This document shows, piece by piece, positions 37,128-46,244 of a stretch of 64,000 nucleotides of DNA; the stretch's first letter is position 1, and every line of letters starts with the position of its first letter. A program made the position numbers and the translations under genes. The DNA comes from Edaphobacter modestus (GTDB taxonomy: Bacteria > Acidobacteriota > Terriglobia > Terriglobales > Acidobacteriaceae), in the NCBI RefSeq assembly GCF_004217555.1, contig NZ_SHKW01000002.1:1-64000 (forward strand), written 5' to 3'. The notes under the pieces are model-generated. The model worked only from the letters and a program-made list of their open reading frames with translations, searched no databases and was not told the origin of the DNA.

Positions 37128-40100
37128 CTACTTTGTTCCTTCTGGGTTTTTGACAGATCGTGTTTGCAACAGGAGAAGGAGATTGCCAAGCAGTCGCGTC
37201 GCGATCGGATCCTCACTGCCGATTTCCATCTCGCTTGCGATCAGAGTGCCTTTTCCCAGGCGGATCTGAAGAAGGGGCGATCCCCCAAACTCGGCCATCT
37301 GCTCCGGCCGCTTCAGGTAACCATGACGATCCATACAGTAGGCGAGGACACTCACGTCCCTACGAAGGTAACTGACTCTGTAAGTCCCGGAGCAGGCCTT
37401 TGGAATAGCGTCCCTTCCCATGTCAAACCAGCTGAGATCCAATGGAGTCAGACCTTCAAATGCGCTCGATTCCGGCCGCCACATCCAGGCATTCTCCCCT
37501 TCTGCCTTTCTGTAGCCCTGCACCTGATCCGGGCAAAGATCGGGCAGAGCGCGGCCCGGTTTTAGAAGAAGTGCTCTACCCCCTGCGTTGACGAAATCGC
37601 GAATCTGCTCCATCTGTTTCGTGTCTTGTAACAGGGTCTCCGCAGAGGAGACCACCAGGACTTCTTCGCTCGATGCCTCCGCAATGTGGGATATGCGATT
37701 GAATCGACCGGAACGAAATGCCGCGTTGATTGTCTGCGAGGGATCAAGAAGACAGAAGCGGTCCGCAGCTGTCATGCTTTGGTTCGCCCAACGCTCCGTG
37801 ACGGCTGTGATGGAATATTCGTTTTCAGAGCGAGTCCTCTGGCCACTGAGGTATTCAAGATGGAATGTCGCGCTGGTTCTGTCCCGCGGCAGTTGTTGCG
37901 GCAGATGAATCTCTGTATCTACCCACACGTTGGAGTAGAAGGATGCCGGGGGGACTGCGACGAGGCCCGATGAAAGTACGGTTCCTTCGGATTGCATGCT
38001 CCATCGAACTTGGCCGGCACCGATGTCGGCGCCGTCACCGGAGTCATTGGCAATACAGATTCGAATACCGTACCCTCGACCCCCGACGAGGGTTCTTCCC
38101 CACAGCTCCGCGCTGACCAGTACAGGTTCCAAGGCTTTCTTGAGGGAATAATAGGACGGGTAGGGTTCGATCTGGTTGGCAGAAGTGACATTACGAAACC
38201 AGCTCACATAGGCAAAATGAAGGATGCCAGCCGACGTGGAGCGCTCCGATCTGCGGAAGGCTTCTGCAAGCTCCTTCGTGGACAGAGCCTGTTGTTCGAG
38301 GAAATAACGTGGATCGCGATGTTCGTAAGCCTCGTCCCCGACCATTGCCAGCGCCGTGTAGTGTTTGAAGGTGTAGAACCGGACTGCGTGTCCATCGTCG
38401 TTGCTCGAATAGCCGGTGGCCATCTCCTGGCTGATCAACGGCCGTAATTTGGTTGCAGACTGTTGACCGAATTCTCCGCGGAAGTAGTGGAAAAAGGAGC
38501 GTTCATACCATCCGAAATAGGAGTGACGATCGTCAATGTCGCCATCGTCAAAATGACGCGGGACGATAAGATTCTGATACTCCTGCGCGACTGATTTGCG
38601 AAGGTAACTGGAGTCGCAAACGACCGGGCGCGTGGGGTCGAGAGCTCTGATCGTGGACATCATGTCGTTCAGAACCTCCCATTTCTTCGTCAGCCTCTCT
38701 GGCTTTGAACGGTCCAGGACCTCAAATTTCATCTCGTTGTTGACGGTCCAGAACAGCAGGGACGGATGATTGCGAAATTGTCTGATGAGCGAAGCGAACT
38801 CCTCTTTCCATGCCTTCAGCAGTGCAGGATCCGGGGGGTCACCTTCAAGCATCAGCCAGGGCCATGTTCCTTCAAACGAAACCCCCATTCCCAGCTCGTC
38901 GCAGGCCTCCAGCCAGGTCTTGGTAAACGGCGCCGTATGAGACCGGGTGACGGCGACATTGCCTTCACGGGCGAGCGTGACGAAGCGTCTCGCCAATTCA
39001 AGGTCGTTCGGAGCAAGGGCGTGAGGAAAGTGATTTGCTCCGCGCAGCCAGTAGGGGCGGCCGTTGAGCAGTAGACGATTGCCTTCAACCGTGAAGGTTC
39101 TGAAGCCGAACGTCGTGCTGTGTCTGTCGAGCACCCGACCTTCGCTCGAGAGTGTGATCTCCAGTTTGTAGAGGTTTGGAGAGTCCGGGCTCCACGGCTT
39201 GCACTTCAATGCCGGTGTTTCAAAGTGTTGGGTGGAGCTGCCGGGACCAAGCCGGGATGTCTCCTTATGGAGCGACCCGTTATCTGAGGCTGGGCTGATC
39301 TCGTAAGAGAGATCGACGGCATGCTCTGGAGCTGGCCGGCGTAGAGTCACCGAGAACTGCAGCCGGTCCAGGGAGGGACGGAGACAGACCTCATCGACCG
39401 AAGTCGGTTCCATCACTCGTAAGTGAACGGGCTGCCATATCCCGCTGGCTTCCGCCGGATACATTCCGTGCGGCAGGGAATTGAGCATCGCCTCAGTCAC
39501 TTCCACCGTGACCGCAACGCCGCTGACAGTATCGCCGCCATGGGATTGTGCCGGTTGACCGATAACGTGCACTGCGATCACGTTGTGCCCCGGCCGCAGG
39601 ACCTCCGATATATCGCAGACCACCTCTGCGAACATCCCGGTGTGCTGGCCGACTTTGGTTCCGTTGACAAATACGGTGGAGATCTTGGCCACCGCGTCGA
39701 AGCAGAGGACTACGCGTTTGCCGGACAATTCGTTCGGGACGATGAGGTGATGCCGGTACCAGCCGCTCTTCGTCTTGCGCCAATCGAACGTGTAAGAGTC
39801 AAGACGAGCGATCTCCGCAGCATAAAGATTGTCCGCGATACCCTTCGTCTCCGAAACTCCGGGTAAGCTGAATCCAGCCTCGTGGTGGAGCCAGGTGAGA
39901 GTGGGTGTCCACATCCGGGGAACATCGAGCACGTGCCACTGGTCGTCACAAGAAGTGGGTACCTCAGGTCCAGCGCCCTGTGGCAGCTCGTGATCCGGCA
40001 CGAAGAGCCACTGTCCATCCAACGCTATGTCATAACGCGGTCCCTGGGCCGCCTTGATCGTCAGGGGGCGGTAGGCGGCGCGAACGTCTCTTCTCTTCGA

Positions 40101-40814
40101 GGCACGATCCGGCGCGCTCTCCTGACGGTATTGAGACCCGATCGCGAGGAACCTTTCCAGGCATTGGCCCGCTAAAGGCTCCGTCTTCACCTGCCGAAAT
40201 TCGGCAGCGAGCCATCCGCCGCCGAGCGAGACTGCGCCTCCATCCCAGAGAGCTTCCTTATCCTCTACATTGATCGACGGAACAGGCTCGTCTCCAACGT
40301 AAATATGGATGCGTCCCCCATGCGTCTCTGCGCGCAGGCGGTACCACTTGCCAACCTCAGGGCGGAACGGCAGACGGGCAACGCCTAGAAAGCGATTTCC
40401 GCCCTCCGGCGCATATCGCGCGAGATAGACATCATTATTCGCTCCTCCGCGAAGGCCAAAGAGATAACGGCTGTCCCGGTCCCGGCATCGGATAGCCGCC
40501 CATACCTGGACCTCATGGGCATCTTCCGGTGCACGGCCTTCGAAGCTGAAAGAGCAGCTCTGGGGAGCGATGTCTCTGGACAAGATGAAACCATCTTGCA
40601 GCCGGAGAGCACTCGCTCCGTAGTCCGCGGTCAGCCGGCCACAAACCTCCCAGCCCTGGCTGGTGAAGAGATCACGAGCAGGGTCCGAAATCTTCTGTAC
40701 GCCGTCGTTCTTGGATGAGTCGAGTGGGAAAGCCATCAGATGGCGCGAGCTGGCGGTTGCCAACGCCGCAGCCATACTTTGACCGATAAACGTTCTTCGC
40801 GAAAGCTGTTCCAT
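37128..40814 (-). CDS. GH2-like beta-glycosidase with N-terminal concanavalin-like domain, exported
   Basis: The protein has 1228 residues, long for GH2. The N-terminus QLSRRTFIGQSMAAALATAS has a twin-arginine signature. Residues ~40-220 look like a LamG-type carbohydrate-binding sandwich (WYRLRAETHGGRIHIYVGDE). The GH2 sandwich, Ig-like and barrel domains follow: VVLCFDAVAKISTVFVNGTK, GFRTFTVEGNRLLLNGRPYW, NVAVTRSHTAPFTKTWLEAC. The acid/base Glu694 lies in LLFWTVNNEMKF and the nucleophile Glu797 in RPLISQEMATGY. The C-terminal third includes a domain around VLVVSSAETLLQDTKQMEQI resembling a glutamine-amidotransferase-like fold. Beta-galactosidase, mannosidase or glucuronidase activity are all possible. 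It is the first gene of the GH2, beta-helix, GH3 unit. Confidence 0.88.
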   Translation of the reverse strand: MEQLSRRTFIGQSMAAALATASSRHLMAFPLDSSKNDGVQKISDPARDLFTSQGWEVCGRLTADYGASALRLQDGFILSRDIAPQSCSFSFEGRAPEDAHEVQVWAAIRCRDRDSRYLFGLRGGANNDVYLARYAPEGGNRFLGVARLPFRPEVGKWYRLRAETHGGRIHIYVGDEPVPSINVEDKEALWDGGAVSLGGGWLAAEFRQVKTEPLAGQCLERFLAIGSQYRQESAPDRASKRRDVRAAYRPLTIKAAQGPRYDIALDGQWLFVPDHELPQGAGPEVPTSCDDQWHVLDVPRMWTPTLTWLHHEAGFSLPGVSETKGIADNLYAAEIARLDSYTFDWRKTKSGWYRHHLIVPNELSGKRVVLCFDAVAKISTVFVNGTKVGQHTGMFAEVVCDISEVLRPGHNVIAVHVIGQPAQSHGGDTVSGVAVTVEVTEAMLNSLPHGMYPAEASGIWQPVHLRVMEPTSVDEVCLRPSLDRLQFSVTLRRPAPEHAVDLSYEISPASDNGSLHKETSRLGPGSSTQHFETPALKCKPWSPDSPNLYKLEITLSSEGRVLDRHSTTFGFRTFTVEGNRLLLNGRPYWLRGANHFPHALAPNDLELARRFVTLAREGNVAVTRSHTAPFTKTWLEACDELGMGVSFEGTWPWLMLEGDPPDPALLKAWKEEFASLIRQFRNHPSLLFWTVNNEMKFEVLDRSKPERLTKKWEVLNDMMSTIRALDPTRPVVCDSSYLRKSVAQEYQNLIVPRHFDDGDIDDRHSYFGWYERSFFHYFRGEFGQQSATKLRPLISQEMATGYSSNDDGHAVRFYTFKHYTALAMVGDEAYEHRDPRYFLEQQALSTKELAEAFRRSERSTSAGILHFAYVSWFRNVTSANQIEPYPSYYSLKKALEPVLVSAELWGRTLVGGRGYGIRICIANDSGDGADIGAGQVRWSMQSEGTVLSSGLVAVPPASFYSNVWVDTEIHLPQQLPRDRTSATFHLEYLSGQRTRSENEYSITAVTERWANQSMTAADRFCLLDPSQTINAAFRSGRFNRISHIAEASSEEVLVVSSAETLLQDTKQMEQIRDFVNAGGRALLLKPGRALPDLCPDQVQGYRKAEGENAWMWRPESSAFEGLTPLDLSWFDMGRDAIPKACSGTYRVSYLRRDVSVLAYCMDRHGYLKRPEQMAEFGGSPLLQIRLGKGTLIASEMEIGSEDPIATRLLGNLLLLLQTRSVKNPEGTK

Positions 40815-41923
40815 TTGTCAGAGGCCTCGATTCGAACCGTTGCGACGGACGGAAGATGAGGCCCAGCCGTCACGCGTCGCAAGTGTCTGGCTACCCAATG
40901 TCATGGTCTGAAGAACTGGCCGAACGGCGCTCCTCTGGATTCCGAGGTGCGCGTGCAATCGACCCATTCTTGGCATCGGTTCGCCCAGGCGTTGCTTGAT
41001 CGGATCGTAAGATCGAGAGATTGCAGGGCCGTAACAGTTTGGGCAGGCAATCGATCAAGCGCCGCAAGCAGCTTCCAGCCTGTTAGCCAGGCGATAGCCT
41101 TTGACATTCAACAAGTCCTCCGAAGGTCGCAAACCTAAAAATCCAGACACTCTTCCGCAAGAATCTCCCCACGTCTTCAGTCGTGCGGAATTAGTCGAGC
41201 GTTTTCAGGGCAGAAGATTGCGCACAGCCCTGCCACCCAGCACGAGTATGAGCCTCCAGCCCTCATGGCACAACGTTAGGAGGCCATTTAACGTCGAGCT
41301 ACATGATTCATTCTTCGGTGGTTAACCCGTAGGCACGCTCCTTACAGTACGAACATGACAGCGCATGCGATTCAGCGTCACTTTGCCGGGTTCTCATATG
41401 CTTTTTTGTGCTTCGGGTTGCATATGGAACCAGCTGGGGGGGCCAGACTGCCCATCCTCCTTTTGAAGGAGCGGCTACAGAACAAAGTGAATGGCCTCGG
41501 AAACTGTCGAGGTATCGTTCGATATACACTTTCAGCGAATTCAGATGGACAGCCCCGCATAGCGGCCCTCTGTTCATGGTCCGGTTGTGATGCGTTTTGG
41601 GCCAGCAAAGTTGGAATCGCAGAATAAATGAGTAACTCCTCAATAACACGCGTCCATTGACCAAAGGGTGATGCAATGTGCTCGGTTAGGCCCGTTGCGA
41701 GAACCAGATTGGAGGCGATCAACAGAGCTGGACCGAGCTTTTGCCGATCCACCTGCATACCTGCCTTAGCAGAGCAGAATGCTTGAGATCAAGAAAGGGC
41801 GCTGAACACTTGCCTCCGGTGGTGAGGAAGAGAGTTGACGTTCGGTGCGCAGTAGAGATCTGTGGAGCTGGGATTATCGCATTCGGGACCGGGGCCTTCA
41901 GAGTAACGTCTGATCCATGCGGA
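40815..41923. other. 1.1-kb gene-poor region with candidate operator D
   Basis: No gene can be supported; small ORFs on both strands have no recognisable family. ACGTTA (41273-41278) and TAACGT (41289-41294) form an inverted repeat about 460 bp upstream of the GH2-like start, matching the element at three other glycan units. A minus-strand stretch near 41758 (MQVDRQKLGPALLIASNLVL) looks like the start of a small membrane protein that has decayed. Confidence 0.4.
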
Positions 41924-42225
41924 TTATGTCAACGGACCGATTGGTCCTGATCTATATTTTGTTGTTCTGTTATGTGAGTCGATGGGTGAGCAGAATGGGA
42001 TGTCACGAGCGCCATGGGCAACAGCCACGATTCGATATGCGTGGTCTGGTTACGGTAGATCACCACATATGCTCCTTCTGAAAAGAAGAGCAGGGGAAAA
42101 TTGGTCAGGTCCCGGCGCTTGTGTCCCATGCCCGGTCGCTCGGCTAATACTTCGAATAGGCAGAACAGCTTATCCATCAACTGATCTGCAGCCTCAATGC
42201 TATTCTCTGCGATGTTATTCCCACG
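41924..42225 (-). pseudogene. ParE/RelE-type toxin remnant, N-truncated and frameshifted
   Basis: The minus-strand frame contains NIAENSIEAADQLMDKLFCL and PGMGHKRRDLTNFPLLFFSE, then AYVVIYRNQTTHIE, the typical middle of a ParE/RelE-family toxin. About 20 N-terminal residues are missing where the frame runs into the PQQ-dehydrogenase 3' end. After THIE (near 42033) a single missing base shifts the frame. The correct C-terminus IVAVAHGARDIP is readable in the next frame, running to a stop at 41924-41926. No antitoxin gene is adjacent. The toxin is therefore inactive, a remnant of a type II toxin-antitoxin pair. Confidence 0.75.
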
Positions 42226-42913
42226 TCTCAGGCAAGGCAAAGACAACAAATTGGTTGTGTGTACCAGCTTCAGTAGTGGTTGCTTTGGCCTTGCCTCTCG
42301 GATGAGCTACACCGCTCGCCGCTGGAACTGCAATGTACTCACGTCCGTTGACCGAGTAGACGGCCGGAACTCCCACTGCCTTCTCTGGAAGATCCCCCTC
42401 CCACACTGTCTGGCCCGTGTCCGCATCGATCGCGATCAGCTTCTTCAAGCGCGCCTCCGGAACAAAGAGCAACCTGCTTGCTGTAATAGCGATGCCTACC
42501 TTGTTCGTGTCTCCGGTACCTGTCTTGATACCTTTGATCGGATAGCTGGGATCACTATCGACCGGAACCTGCCACAGAAGTGCTCCCGTATTCATGTCAT
42601 AGGCGGAGAGTGTCGTCCACGGCGGACGCATGACTCCATTTCCTGATTTGGAGTACCAGTAGCCGTAGTCTGTGCGCCAGCGCGGCTCGCCCTCCGCCAA
42701 GCCCTTCATCGCCTTGCGCGGTGGCGCGTCGCTGGGGACGAAGCCGTTGTTGATGTAGGTCAGAAGATCCGTCATCGATTGCCCAGTAATACTGGGGAAA
42801 CCTGGCATCGGCGATTTGCCGGCATGAATGTAATCGATCAGTTCTTCATTATTAAGACGGTTATTGACACCGATGAGTGATGGAAAAGTGGGTGGGTGAC
42901 CGGTACGGTCTGC
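42215..42913 (-). pseudogene. PQQ-dependent dehydrogenase C-terminal fragment
   Basis: The open frame from about 42913 to 42215 reads SADRTGHPPTFPSLIGVNNR, LNNEELIDYIHAGKSPMPGF and TGQSMTDLLTYINNG. This is a cytochrome-c segment missing its CxxCH motif, which would fall just upstream. A beta-propeller blade set then follows (WTTLSAYDMNTGALLWQVPV; KKLIAIDADTGQTVWEGDLP; GREYIAVPAASGVAHPRGKA) to FVVFALPETWE. This is the end of a quinoprotein alcohol/glucose-dehydrogenase-like enzyme. Its upstream part has been removed: homology stops exactly where the transposon terminus begins at 42916. The remnant cannot encode a functional enzyme. Confidence 0.8.
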
Positions 42914-42915
42914 AC

Positions 42916-42985
42916 TGTAGCTTTCAAGTTTAGTTGGCGCACTGTTTCAGAGCTATTTGGCGTAATGTTTCAGGATTATTTGGCG
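42916..42985 (-). repeat. Terminus of Tn7/Tn5053-like transposon with 23-bp tandem repeats
   Basis: TGTAGCTTTC starts at 42916 (the TGT terminus typical of this superfamily). TTGGCG recurs at 42934, 42957 and 42980, exactly 23 bp apart. The first two units also share TGTTTCAG. A degenerate part-repeat (TTTCAAGTTTAG) lies before them. These fit transposase-binding repeats at one transposon end, next to the TniB-type gene. Confidence 0.7.
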
Positions 42986-42994
42986 TACACGGCG

Positions 42995-43942
42995 TCAGCT
43001 TGTGCCAATCACAAGACTGTCCCGCGCCGCTTCAACTACTTCATTGGAGACGAGGTGAAGGTCGTTAACTTGTAGAACCCGTTCGATTTGGGTAAGGAGT
43101 CGAGTCAAGAGCCTGAAGTTTCCGCCGGTCATCCGTATGAGGCTGGCGACAACCTCCGGGATGAGTTTTTCATCGGGAAGCGTAACGCCCGCGGGAGTCC
43201 AGCGCTGATCGAGTAGTTCTTGCACTTGGTTGGCATCCAAGGGACGGAATTCATGGACGAAACCGATACGCGAATAGAACTGCGGAAATCGGGCTATGCG
43301 CTTCTCGATGCCGGGCATGCCGATCAGCACCATGCCGGCGGTTCCCTCGTCGAAAATCGATCTCATTTGTTCGAGGCTGTTCATCTGGAGGCGATCGGCC
43401 TCGTCCACAAGGATTAAAGTAGTCGGGTCTGACACTGCTCGTTGTTTAGCTTGATATTGCTTGTATGTCTCAAAGTATGTCGGATCGACCGCAGGGCGGT
43501 CGCACGGAGAACAGCCTGGTTTGTCCATGATTTCCCTACGACTCTTCTCGTCTTTAAGTCTGATCTCCTCCAGAACCATCGTCGCTTCCCGCCGAATAGG
43601 GTCCAGTACGATACTCATCACCCTTTCTCGCGCCATCTTGATGTCGTTTTCGACCCTGGAGGGAGTATTGATCACAGAAGTTGTATAAAGCAGGGTGTCG
43701 ACAGGGCGATCGTCTCTTACTTCGCTTGTCCAGCGATCGCGCGGAACGATCTGATCCGCGCGGCTGTAGCGCACAGCGGAGAGTGTTTTGCCGATGCCGG
43801 GTGGTCCATAGCATAGCCCGATGTAGCGGAAGTGACGACATGCATCGCAGAACTCAACAAATCTGCTGTGTTCGATCGTCTCGACAAACGCGCGGCTAGC
43901 CACACGAATGCTGATGGTGAATCTCTTCAAGCCGCTCATCAT
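42995..43942 (-). CDS. TniB/TnsC-like AAA+ ATPase of a Tn7/Tn5053-like transposon
   Basis: The protein has 315 residues from ATG 43942 (ATG 43939 also possible); the frame stays open to 44113 but that overlaps the mobilisation genes. Walker A is YGPPGIGKT in FRYIGLCYGPPGIGKTLSAV; Walker B is TTLILVDEADRLQ. Sensor-type and lid segments follow (GTAGMVLIGMPGIEKRIARF; RMTGGNFRLLTRLLTQIERV). An acidic/basic insert between Walker A and B (about 100 residues, with CSPCDRP) is unusual. TniB/TnsC proteins choose targets and activate a TniA/TnsB transposase. That transposase gene should lie upstream but is absent; coupling-protein genes start there instead. Only 80 bases separate the stop from the transposon end. 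Confidence 0.82.
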   Translation of the reverse strand: MMSGLKRFTISIRVASRAFVETIEHSRFVEFCDACRHFRYIGLCYGPPGIGKTLSAVRYSRADQIVPRDRWTSEVRDDRPVDTLLYTTSVINTPSRVENDIKMARERVMSIVLDPIRREATMVLEEIRLKDEKSRREIMDKPGCSPCDRPAVDPTYFETYKQYQAKQRAVSDPTTLILVDEADRLQMNSLEQMRSIFDEGTAGMVLIGMPGIEKRIARFPQFYSRIGFVHEFRPLDANQVQELLDQRWTPAGVTLPDEKLIPEVVASLIRMTGGNFRLLTRLLTQIERVLQVNDLHLVSNEVVEAARDSLVIGTS

Positions 43943-44063
43943 GGGGAAGCCTGTGTCGCAGGAATGGCTCACAGAGATGATGGCTGTGATTCGCAGAGAG
44001 AAGCGGAGAGCGGCACAAGAAGTGCGCCAGCAATACTCGGATGACAGGGCAGGGGGCCAATAA
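43941..44063 (+). CDS. Possible 40-residue basic protein before the coupling-protein gene
   Basis: ATG 43941 opens a frame encoding MGKPVSQEWLTEMMAVIRRE and a Lys/Arg/Gln-rich remainder, with its stop 2 bases before the coupling-protein start. Spacing suggests translational coupling. It overlaps only the extreme 5' end of the TniB-like gene. It could be a small accessory mobilisation protein or the 3' end of a truncated one. Confidence 0.35.
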   Translation: MGKPVSQEWLTEMMAVIRREKRRAAQEVRQQYSDDRAGGQ

Positions 44064-44065
44064 GT

Positions 44066-46240
44066 ATGGCGACACAATGGGGACGTAAAGAGACGATCAT
44101 CTGGCCGCCACACGCGCCGATTATGAGCTATTCAGCCATTGCTGTGGCTTTGCTTTGCACGCTATTTTTCATATGGCAACGCCTCAATGTTTCTATGACG
44201 CCGCTCCAGCAGAGCTACATCACGGAGTACGTTCGTTCGCAGGTTGGAGCCACGTTCAAGGGTTCCCAGAACTATCAGCTCGTGTACCTGGCCGGGGACA
44301 AAGTGAAGCCCCGGCTCGCCCTGCCCGTCGATCTTACGGATGGAAAGACAACGCTTCCAAACGGAAAAACAGTGCCTATCGGACTGTCCGAGTTGGCATC
44401 AGTTCAGGGCTATCGCTGGTTCTACCGCGCCCCAGCTCAAAAGCTTCCCGACGCCTCTATGACCCGCTGGCTTCGTGGCGCGGTTTACAACGACAAGGGC
44501 TTGCTGGAGCTGTTCATGGTGAGCTTCATTGAGGGCGGAATCTGCCTCAGTGCGATGTTGTTCTTTGCAATCCCCAAGGACCTGAAGAGGTTCAAACAGA
44601 TGAAATATGGTCGCGTCCTGCGAGGGCCGACGATGCTCTCTCCGGCTGAATTTAATAAAGCGGCCAAGGGTGACGGCATCGGGTTCAAGACCACGGAACT
44701 CGGCAAAATGATGAGAATTCCTGAGCGCAAGGAAGCCCAGCATTTCCAAATCATGGGCGACACAGGCGTAGGAAAAACCCAATTGATCATGCAGATCCTT
44801 CGGCAGATCAGGGACAGAGGGGACTCTGCGATTGTTTATGATCCGGCCTGTGAATATGTCCAGCGATTCTATGACGCCAACCGTGGCGACATCATTCTTA
44901 ACCCACTGGACGAGCGTTGCCCGTACTGGGGTCCGGCCCAGGAGATGGAGACGAATGCCGAGGCCGACGCCATCGCCGCGTCCCTCTATCAGCCGACGAC
45001 GGACGCGAAAGACGAGTTTTTTCACCAGACGCCCGCACAGATTTTTGCCCATCTATTAAAGAAGGGACCATCGCCGCATCAGCTCGCCGAGTGGATGGCA
45101 AACAGCGATACGCTTGAGCGTCTTGTAGCCGGAACCGAGATGAGCTTTTACATCGACCGGAAGGCTGGACCGCAGCGAGCCGGTGTCCTGGCTTCACTAG
45201 GATTGGTCGCTAAATCCTTCAGGCTCCTGCCCGAAAAAGAGGAGAGCGCCCGCACCTGGAATGCCCGGACCTGGGCCAAAGAGCGAAGGGGCTGGATCTT
45301 CATCACGTCGCGTCCACCCGAGCGGGAAACCCTGCGTCCATTGCATTCGCTCTGGATCGATTTGCTGGTCATGCGGCTTCTTAGTGCCCCGCAGCCGGGA
45401 CAGCGGCAAGTCTGGTTCGTGATCGACGAGTTGGCCAGCCTGCAGAAGCTCCCCCAGCTCCACACCGCCATAACGGAGAACCGTAAAAGCAAGAACCCTC
45501 TCGTGCTTGGATTCCAAGGCAAGGCGCAACTTGAAGTGATTTATGGCCATCTGGCTGAGGTCATGTTGTCCCAGCCTGCGACCAAAATCTTTATGAAGAC
45601 CGCAGAGCCAAAAGCTGCCGAGTGGATCTCCGAGGCTATCGGCAAAGTCGAAATCGAAAGGCTCAAAGAAACCAAGTTCGACGGGACGCGATCAGGACAC
45701 AACTTCAGTCTGGACCGGCAGATTGAGCCGCTGGTCATGGGGTCAGAGATCACTGGATTGGATGACCGACACGCCTATCTGAAACTTGGGAACAATGTTG
45801 CTCGCTTCGATTTTGACTATTTAGACCTATCTACCCCGACCCCCGGTTTCCTTCCACGCAAGCATTCAGATGGCGGGATGAGTTTTGATCCGGACACGCT
45901 CGAACCACGTCACCTTTCGTTCGTAGATAGGGATGACGAGGACGACGATTACGAATCAGAAGATGACTCCGAGATGACGGCTGGTCAGCCCGTTTCCGAA
46001 GCATCGACGAGTGGCGCTCCGATCGCACACGCAAGGAAACCTCGACCGATTCCATGGCCGAAAGAGAACGACAATGAACCGGCTCGCGCCGGCGAGACGA
46101 ACCGGCTCGCGCCTACCTCTGGTATTCAGCCTGTAAGCCCCACATCCTCGCCAAAGAATGAAACCGAAACGGCTCAGCAGATCCTTTTTGCTGACGGCAC
46201 TCTTAACCCCGAAGGCCCAAGCCTTGAGATAAGGCCATAA
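44066..46240 (+). CDS. TraD/TrwB-type conjugative coupling protein
   Basis: The protein has 724 residues. Two N-terminal TMs (IMSYSAIAVALLCTLFFIWQ; SFIEGGICLSAMLFFAIPKD) flank a periplasmic loop. The ATPase domain has Walker A in FQIMGDTGVGKTQLIMQIL (about residue 231), then IVYDPACEYVQRFYD and ILNPLDERCPYWGP. Walker B is in QVWFVIDELASLQKLPQLHT (about 448), followed by PLVLGFQGKAQLEVIYG and a motif-III-like segment. The C-terminus is acidic then Pro-rich, as in proteins that contact the relaxase. Type IV coupling proteins pump relaxase-DNA to the secretion channel at the inner membrane. The relaxase gene follows 4 bases later. No VirB genes are in this window, so the pair may rely on another element's channel. 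Confidence 0.93.
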   Translation: MATQWGRKETIIWPPHAPIMSYSAIAVALLCTLFFIWQRLNVSMTPLQQSYITEYVRSQVGATFKGSQNYQLVYLAGDKVKPRLALPVDLTDGKTTLPNGKTVPIGLSELASVQGYRWFYRAPAQKLPDASMTRWLRGAVYNDKGLLELFMVSFIEGGICLSAMLFFAIPKDLKRFKQMKYGRVLRGPTMLSPAEFNKAAKGDGIGFKTTELGKMMRIPERKEAQHFQIMGDTGVGKTQLIMQILRQIRDRGDSAIVYDPACEYVQRFYDANRGDIILNPLDERCPYWGPAQEMETNAEADAIAASLYQPTTDAKDEFFHQTPAQIFAHLLKKGPSPHQLAEWMANSDTLERLVAGTEMSFYIDRKAGPQRAGVLASLGLVAKSFRLLPEKEESARTWNARTWAKERRGWIFITSRPPERETLRPLHSLWIDLLVMRLLSAPQPGQRQVWFVIDELASLQKLPQLHTAITENRKSKNPLVLGFQGKAQLEVIYGHLAEVMLSQPATKIFMKTAEPKAAEWISEAIGKVEIERLKETKFDGTRSGHNFSLDRQIEPLVMGSEITGLDDRHAYLKLGNNVARFDFDYLDLSTPTPGFLPRKHSDGGMSFDPDTLEPRHLSFVDRDDEDDDYESEDDSEMTAGQPVSEASTSGAPIAHARKPRPIPWPKENDNEPARAGETNRLAPTSGIQPVSPTSSPKNETETAQQILFADGTLNPEGPSLEIRP

Positions 46241-46244
46241 TCCC

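Noticed and set aside
41271..41325. Integron attC-like site (TTAACGT ... GTTAAC)
   Set aside because: Core GTTRRRY and matching inner boxes are missing, and no integron integrase is present; better read as an operator-type repeat.
42934..42985. CRISPR-like repeats (TTGGCG every 23 bp)
   Set aside because: Only three short units, no spacers of normal length and no cas genes; position beside TniB fits a transposon end.
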